From the NCBI RefSeq assembly GCF_900606115.1, contig NZ_UWPJ01000036.1:54212-118211 (forward strand): a stretch of DNA of 64,000 nt, given 5' to 3'. The notes beneath the pieces are model-generated. The model saw nothing but the letters and a program-made list of their open reading frames with translations, did no database searches and was not told the origin of the DNA. How positions within the stretch are numbered: position 1 is the stretch's first letter; each line of letters starts with the position of its first letter. Positions 60,073-64,000 of the stretch are shown here, in pieces. Origin of the DNA: Pigmentiphaga humi. GTDB lineage: Bacteria; Pseudomonadota; Gammaproteobacteria; Burkholderiales; Burkholderiaceae_B. The translations under genes were made by a program, and so were the position numbers.

Positions 60073-63000
60073 TCATCGGCTCAACGCTTCCCAGGCCTTG
60101 ACCAAACGCTTCACCGACACCGGCATAGGCGTGCGCAGCTCCTGCGCGAACAAGGCGACACGCAGTTCTTCCAGCATCCAGCGGAATTCGTCCAGGCGCG
60201 GGTCGGGGACGCCTTTGCGGGCGGCACGGGCCCGCTGGTAGGGGACGAGCAGTTGGTTGAGGTCGGCCAGCAGGCGGGCGTCGCGGGCGGGGTCGGCGCG
60301 GAGTTTGTCGATGCGGGCCTGGATGGCTTTGAGGTAGCGCGGGAAGTGGCTCAGTTGCGCGAACGGGTTGTCGCGCACGAACCATTTGGAGATCAGGCCG
60401 CGCATCTGTTGTTCGATGTCGGCATGCGCCGCGCCGTGCGCCTTGGCCTGGGGCAGTTTGCGCTGGGCGGCGGCCCATTCGGTGAGGACGGTGTTGGCCA
60501 GGCGGGCGATTTCCTGGGCGAGCAGGCCTACCCTGCCCTTGCCTTCGGTGCGGCGCCGGTTGAAGGACTCGGCATCGGCGGGCCAGGGGTCGCCCAGGCA
60601 GGCCTGGGCCAGCGCGGCGTCGATGATCTGGTCGCGCAGTTCTTCCTGGGTGCCCAGGGGCATGTAGAGCATGCTCATCTGGGTCAGGCCGTTCAGGTTC
60701 TTTTCCAGGAATTTGACCTGTTCCTTGAGTTGCAGGCGAAACAGGCGCAGCAGGCCGGCGCGGTGGTGGCGGGAGGCTTCGTCCGGATCGTCGTAGACGT
60801 CGAGGTCGCAATGCGACCCGCGGTCCACCAGGGCGGGATAGCCGATGACGGAAAGGCCGCCGCGCTTGATTTCCATGAGTTCGGGCAAGGGCCCGAAGGT
60901 CCAGTCCACCAGGTTTTCGTGGGCCAGCGCCTGCGCGACGTCCTTGTCGCGCGCGGCCACTTGCTGGAAGGTGGCTTGCGCTTCGCGGCCCAGTTCGGCT
61001 TTGAGCTGAGCGAGGTTGCGCCCCATGGCGAGCATGCGCCCATGCTCGTCCACGACGCGGAAGTTCATGAACAGGTGGGCCGGCAGGGTCTCGAGCTTGA
61101 AGTCGGCGGGCGCCAGTTGCACGGTGGTCTGTTCGCGCACGTCGGCGATCAGGCCGTCGATGAGGCCGCGGTCGGGTTTTTGCGCACGCTCGAACCAGCG
61201 GTCGTAGAAGCCGGCCGCGTAGTCGGGCAGCGGGACGCAATGGCGGCGCAGCTTTTGCGGCAGGGACTTGAGCAGCAGGTGCACTTTCTCTTTGAGCATG
61301 CCGGGCACCAGCCATTCGCAGCGCGCCGGGTCGATCTGGTTCAGCGCAAACAAGGGCACGGCCAGCGTCACGCCGTCGCGCGGCGAACCGGGCTCGAAGT
61401 GATAGTCCAGCGCCATGTCTATGCCGTGCAGCGACAGCTTCTTGGGAAAGACGTCGGTGGTCACGCCGGCGGCCTCGTGGCGCATCAGCTCGTCGCGCGA
61501 GAGGAACAGCAGTTTCGCACCGCCCTCTTGTGCGCTCGCTTCGCGATACCACTTTTCCAGCGTGACGACGCGGTTCACGTCGGCCGGCACCTGGCGATCG
61601 TAGAAGGCGAAGATCAGTTCTTCGTCGACCAGGATGTCGGGCCGGCGCGACTTGTGCTCCAGCTTCTCGATGTCGGCCACCAGCTTGCGGTTGTGCGCGA
61701 TGAAGGGGAGCCGGCTGTCCAGCTCGCCGGTGGCCAGAGCCTGGCGAATGAACAGTTCACGCGCCTGGCGGGCGTCGATGCGGCCGTAATCCACCCGCCG
61801 TCCGGAGTAGATCGTGAGTCCGTACAGCGTGGCGCGCTCGTTGGCGACTACGCGCCCCTCTTTCTTTTCCCAGCGCGGATCCGACCAGTTCTTGCGCAGC
61901 AGGTGGCTGCCCACGCGCTCGATCCAGACCGGATCGATGCGGGCGACGCAGCGCGCGAACAGGCGCGAGGTCTCGACCAGTTCGGCGGCCACCACCCAGC
62001 GGCCGGCTTTCCTGGCCAGCCTGGAACCGGGATGGATGACGAAACGGATGCCGCGCGCCCCCAGGTACTGGGCGTCTTCGTCGCTCTTGGTGCCGATGTT
62101 GCCCAGCAGCCCCGAGAGCAGCGCCAGGTGGATCTGCTCCAGTGTGGCCTCGGTCTGGTTCAGGCGCCAGCCGTGCTCGCCCACCACCGCCGCCAGTTGC
62201 GAATGGATGTCGCGCCATTCGCGCATGCGCACCGGCGATAGGAAATGCTGGCGCAGGTTCTCCACCAGCTTGCGTTGCGACTGCTTGTGATCGACCGCCT
62301 CGTTGAACCACTTCCAGAGTTTCAGGAACGCCATGAACTCGGAACGCTCGTCGGCGAATTTGGCGTGCGCCTGGTCGGCGGCCTCCTGGGCATCCAGCGG
62401 GCGGTCGCGCGGATCCTGCACCGACAGCGCGGCGGCGATCACCAGCATCTCGCTCAGGCAGGATTGGTCGCGCGCGGCCAGGATCATGCGGCCGATGCGC
62501 GGGTCCACCGGCAGGCGCGCCAGTTCCCGGCCCACCGCCGTCAAGGCGTTGTCTTCGTCGATCGCGCCCAGTTCCTGCAGGAGGTGATAGCCGTCGGCGA
62601 CGGCGCGCCCCGGCGGCGACTCGACGAAGGGGAATTGCTCGATCTCGGCCAGCCGGAGCGATTTCATCCGCAGGATGACGCCGGCCAGCGAAGAACGCAG
62701 GATCTCCGGATCCGTGAACGGCGGCCGGGCGGCGTAGTCGGTTTCTTCATAGAGCCGGATGCAGATGCCCGGGCCGATGCGGCCGCAGCGTCCGGCGCGC
62801 TGGTTGGCCGATGCCTGGCTGACGGGCTCGATGCGCAGTTGCTCGACCTTGTTGCGCCACGAGTAGCGCTTCATCCGCACCAGGCCGGTATCGACCACGA
62901 AGCGGATGCCGGGCACCGTCAGCGAGGTCTCCGCGACGTTGGTGGCCAGCACGACGCGCCGGCCGCTGCCCTTGGGATGGAACACGCGCTCCTGTTCGGC

Positions 63001-63927
63001 CTGCGACAGCCGGGCGAACAGCGGCAGCACCTCGGTGCCCGGCGGGTGGTGCTTGCGCAGCGCCTCGGCGGCCTCGCGGATTTCGCGCTCGCCTGGCAGA
63101 AATACCAGCACGTCGCCCGGGCCGTGGCGGGCGCACTCACCTACCGCGTCGACGATGGCATCGATCAGGTCGCGCTCTTCGTCGCGCGACAGGTTCTCCT
63201 TCTCGCGCGGGCGCTCGGGCTTGCGCGCCTGCGCCGTATCGTCGCCGTCGCTGGCCTGCATGCCGCGGGTATCGACCGGGCGGTAGCGCACTTCGACGGG
63301 ATAGAGCCGCCCGGATACGTTGATGACCGGTACTTCGGGCCGGCCCGGCATGGTGAAATGCGCGGCGAAACGTTCGGCGTCGATGGTGGCCGAGGTGATG
63401 ATCAGCTTCAGTTCCGGCCTGCGCTCGAGCAATTGGCGCAGGTAGCCCAACAGGAAATCGATGTTCAGGCTGCGCTCGTGCGCCTCGTCGATGATCAGCG
63501 TGTCGTAGGCGCGCAGCAGCGGATCGCGCTGCGATTCGGCCAGCAGGATGCCGTCTGTCATCAGCTTGACCGAGGCCCCGGGTGCGGTGCGGTCGTTGAA
63601 GCGTACCTGGTAGCCGACCACTTCGCCCAGCGGCGTGCCCAGTTCTTCGGCGATGCGCCGCGCCACCGAGGTCGCGGCCAGCCGGCGCGGCTGGGTGTGG
63701 CCGATCATGCCGGCCACGCCGCGGCCGGCCTCCAGACAGATCTTGGGAAGCTGGGTGGTCTTGCCCGAGCCGGTCTCGCCGCTGACGATGACGACCTGGC
63801 CGCGCGCCAGGGCGCGGGCGATCTCTTCGCGCCGGCCGCTGACGGGCAGGTCTTCGGGGTAGGTAATGGGCGGAACCGGGTTGCGCCGTCGTGCCGAAGG
63901 CACACTCTTGCTGGATTGTGCGGCCAT
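60073..63927 (-). CDS. hrpA: ATP-dependent RNA helicase HrpA
   Basis: A 1284-residue DEAH-box RNA helicase. The helicase core has GETGSGKTTQLPK (Walker A), DEAHERSLN, SATIDAERF, and NQRAGRCGRIGPG (motif VI); the HA2/OB region and the bacterial HrpA-specific C-terminal half follow to the usual length of about 1300. In E. coli HrpA processes fimbrial mRNA and rescues stalled ribosomes. The start MAAQSSKSVPSARRR is chosen because a longer frame overlaps the divergent gene. A palindrome and a TATAAT box lie just upstream. Confidence 0.95.
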   Translation of the reverse strand: MAAQSSKSVPSARRRNPVPPITYPEDLPVSGRREEIARALARGQVVIVSGETGSGKTTQLPKICLEAGRGVAGMIGHTQPRRLAATSVARRIAEELGTPLGEVVGYQVRFNDRTAPGASVKLMTDGILLAESQRDPLLRAYDTLIIDEAHERSLNIDFLLGYLRQLLERRPELKLIITSATIDAERFAAHFTMPGRPEVPVINVSGRLYPVEVRYRPVDTRGMQASDGDDTAQARKPERPREKENLSRDEERDLIDAIVDAVGECARHGPGDVLVFLPGEREIREAAEALRKHHPPGTEVLPLFARLSQAEQERVFHPKGSGRRVVLATNVAETSLTVPGIRFVVDTGLVRMKRYSWRNKVEQLRIEPVSQASANQRAGRCGRIGPGICIRLYEETDYAARPPFTDPEILRSSLAGVILRMKSLRLAEIEQFPFVESPPGRAVADGYHLLQELGAIDEDNALTAVGRELARLPVDPRIGRMILAARDQSCLSEMLVIAAALSVQDPRDRPLDAQEAADQAHAKFADERSEFMAFLKLWKWFNEAVDHKQSQRKLVENLRQHFLSPVRMREWRDIHSQLAAVVGEHGWRLNQTEATLEQIHLALLSGLLGNIGTKSDEDAQYLGARGIRFVIHPGSRLARKAGRWVVAAELVETSRLFARCVARIDPVWIERVGSHLLRKNWSDPRWEKKEGRVVANERATLYGLTIYSGRRVDYGRIDARQARELFIRQALATGELDSRLPFIAHNRKLVADIEKLEHKSRRPDILVDEELIFAFYDRQVPADVNRVVTLEKWYREASAQEGGAKLLFLSRDELMRHEAAGVTTDVFPKKLSLHGIDMALDYHFEPGSPRDGVTLAVPLFALNQIDPARCEWLVPGMLKEKVHLLLKSLPQKLRRHCVPLPDYAAGFYDRWFERAQKPDRGLIDGLIADVREQTTVQLAPADFKLETLPAHLFMNFRVVDEHGRMLAMGRNLAQLKAELGREAQATFQQVAARDKDVAQALAHENLVDWTFGPLPELMEIKRGGLSVIGYPALVDRGSHCDLDVYDDPDEASRHHRAGLLRLFRLQLKEQVKFLEKNLNGLTQMSMLYMPLGTQEELRDQIIDAALAQACLGDPWPADAESFNRRRTEGKGRVGLLAQEIARLANTVLTEWAAAQRKLPQAKAHGAAHADIEQQMRGLISKWFVRDNPFAQLSHFPRYLKAIQARIDKLRADPARDARLLADLNQLLVPYQRARAARKGVPDPRLDEFRWMLEELRVALFAQELRTPMPVSVKRLVKAWEALSR

Positions 63928-63938
63928 GAGAAGAACTT

Positions 63939-63957
63939 GGGTTAACCCGTTATTATA
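63939..63957 (-). promoter_or_regulatory. Candidate hrpA promoter box with palindrome
   Basis: On the minus strand TATAAT (63957-63952) stands about 25 bp before the hrpA ATG, followed by the perfect 10-bp palindrome GGGTTAACCC (63948-63939). The -35 region is weak (GCTGCA at 17 bp). The palindrome's place at the start site would suit a repressor site; this is inference. Confidence 0.4.
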
Positions 63958-63966
63958 ATTTCCGGT

Positions 63967-64000
63967 ATGAATGCTGCAGCCCAACCTCCCGCCCCCGACC
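63967..64000 (+). CDS. Start of a divergent gene, possibly argA (cut by the window edge)
   Basis: An ATG at 63967 opens a frame MNAAAQPPAPD that runs off the right edge. Divergent placement next to hrpA, 39 bp from its start, is where N-acetylglutamate synthase (argA) sits in several Betaproteobacteria. Only eleven codons are visible, so the identity rests on context alone. Confidence 0.3.
   Translation, partial: MNAAAQPPAPD

Noticed and set aside
59803..62241. 812-codon open frame on the plus strand covering the palindromic element
   Set aside because: Mostly antisense to hrpA; no ribosome site or family resemblance, so it is not a gene of the repeat element.

Overview
The window is about 66% GC by eye, densely coded, and carries house-keeping genes in an order typical of Betaproteobacteria. 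The gene order leuC-leuD-leuB-asd-fimV-truA, the Bug-type tricarboxylate receptors, the initiator tRNA type and a dispersed hairpin repeat lying between genes point to Burkholderiales, family Alcaligenaceae, most likely Bordetella or a close relative such as Achromobacter. This assignment is inference from gene content; no search was run. There is no rRNA, no CRISPR array, no transposase and no prophage.

Layout. 1-9809 (minus): truA (cut by the window edge), a FimV-like protein, asd, leuB, leuD, leuC, an M48 lipoprotein protease, aroC and a CBS protein. 10032-11928 (plus): a cysteine hydrolase and a LigA/LigB-type ring-cleavage dioxygenase. 11971-16352: a YihY/BrkB membrane protein divergent from a WrbA-like flavoprotein, then DUF2069, a GlcD-like FAD enzyme and a small exported protein. 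16499-20924: dusA, an orphan ParA-like ATPase, an EAL-PAS protein, a small unknown and an SGNH hydrolase. 20917-27925 (minus): an OpgC-like protein, the ybhP-clsB-ybhN phospholipid operon, zwf and a LysR regulator. 28096-31592 (plus): a Bug receptor, an RraA/LigK-type aldolase, a LigI-type lactonase and a GNAT enzyme. 31614-45515 (minus): a chemoreceptor, then the translation operon rimP-nusA-infB-rbfA-truB-typA, rluB-scpB, and a DUF1488 protein. 45742-49482 (plus): siaABCD. 49653-54173 (plus): initiator tRNA-Met, a Nudix hydrolase, aat, bpt, pyrD and an IclR regulator. 54187-63927: pbpG-like, a second Bug receptor, a phasin, a CinA-like/EI24 pair, a thioredoxin-like protein and hrpA. The last 34 bases look like the start of a divergent gene, perhaps argA.

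How the genes work together. leuBCD and asd serve leucine and aspartate-family synthesis, and aroC makes chorismate. The rimP-to-typA block is a ribosome-assembly and translation operon; its promoter is followed by a long leader with a strong intrinsic terminator in front of rimP, which looks like an attenuator. siaABCD is a complete phosphatase-kinase-switch-diguanylate cyclase module, with the switch threonine and the cyclase signature in place. aat and bpt together make bacterial N-degrons. Two separated groups (10-12 kb and 28-31 kb) hold parts of protocatechuate or gallate 4,5-cleavage catabolism.

Most unusual items: a 230-bp element with perfect 30-bp inverted termini and nested palindromes between the thioredoxin-like gene and hrpA; a family of triple-hairpin repeats placed right after stop codons in two subtypes, one of which supplies the stop codon of the CinA-like gene; the rimP attenuator leader; and a long structured leader in front of scpB.
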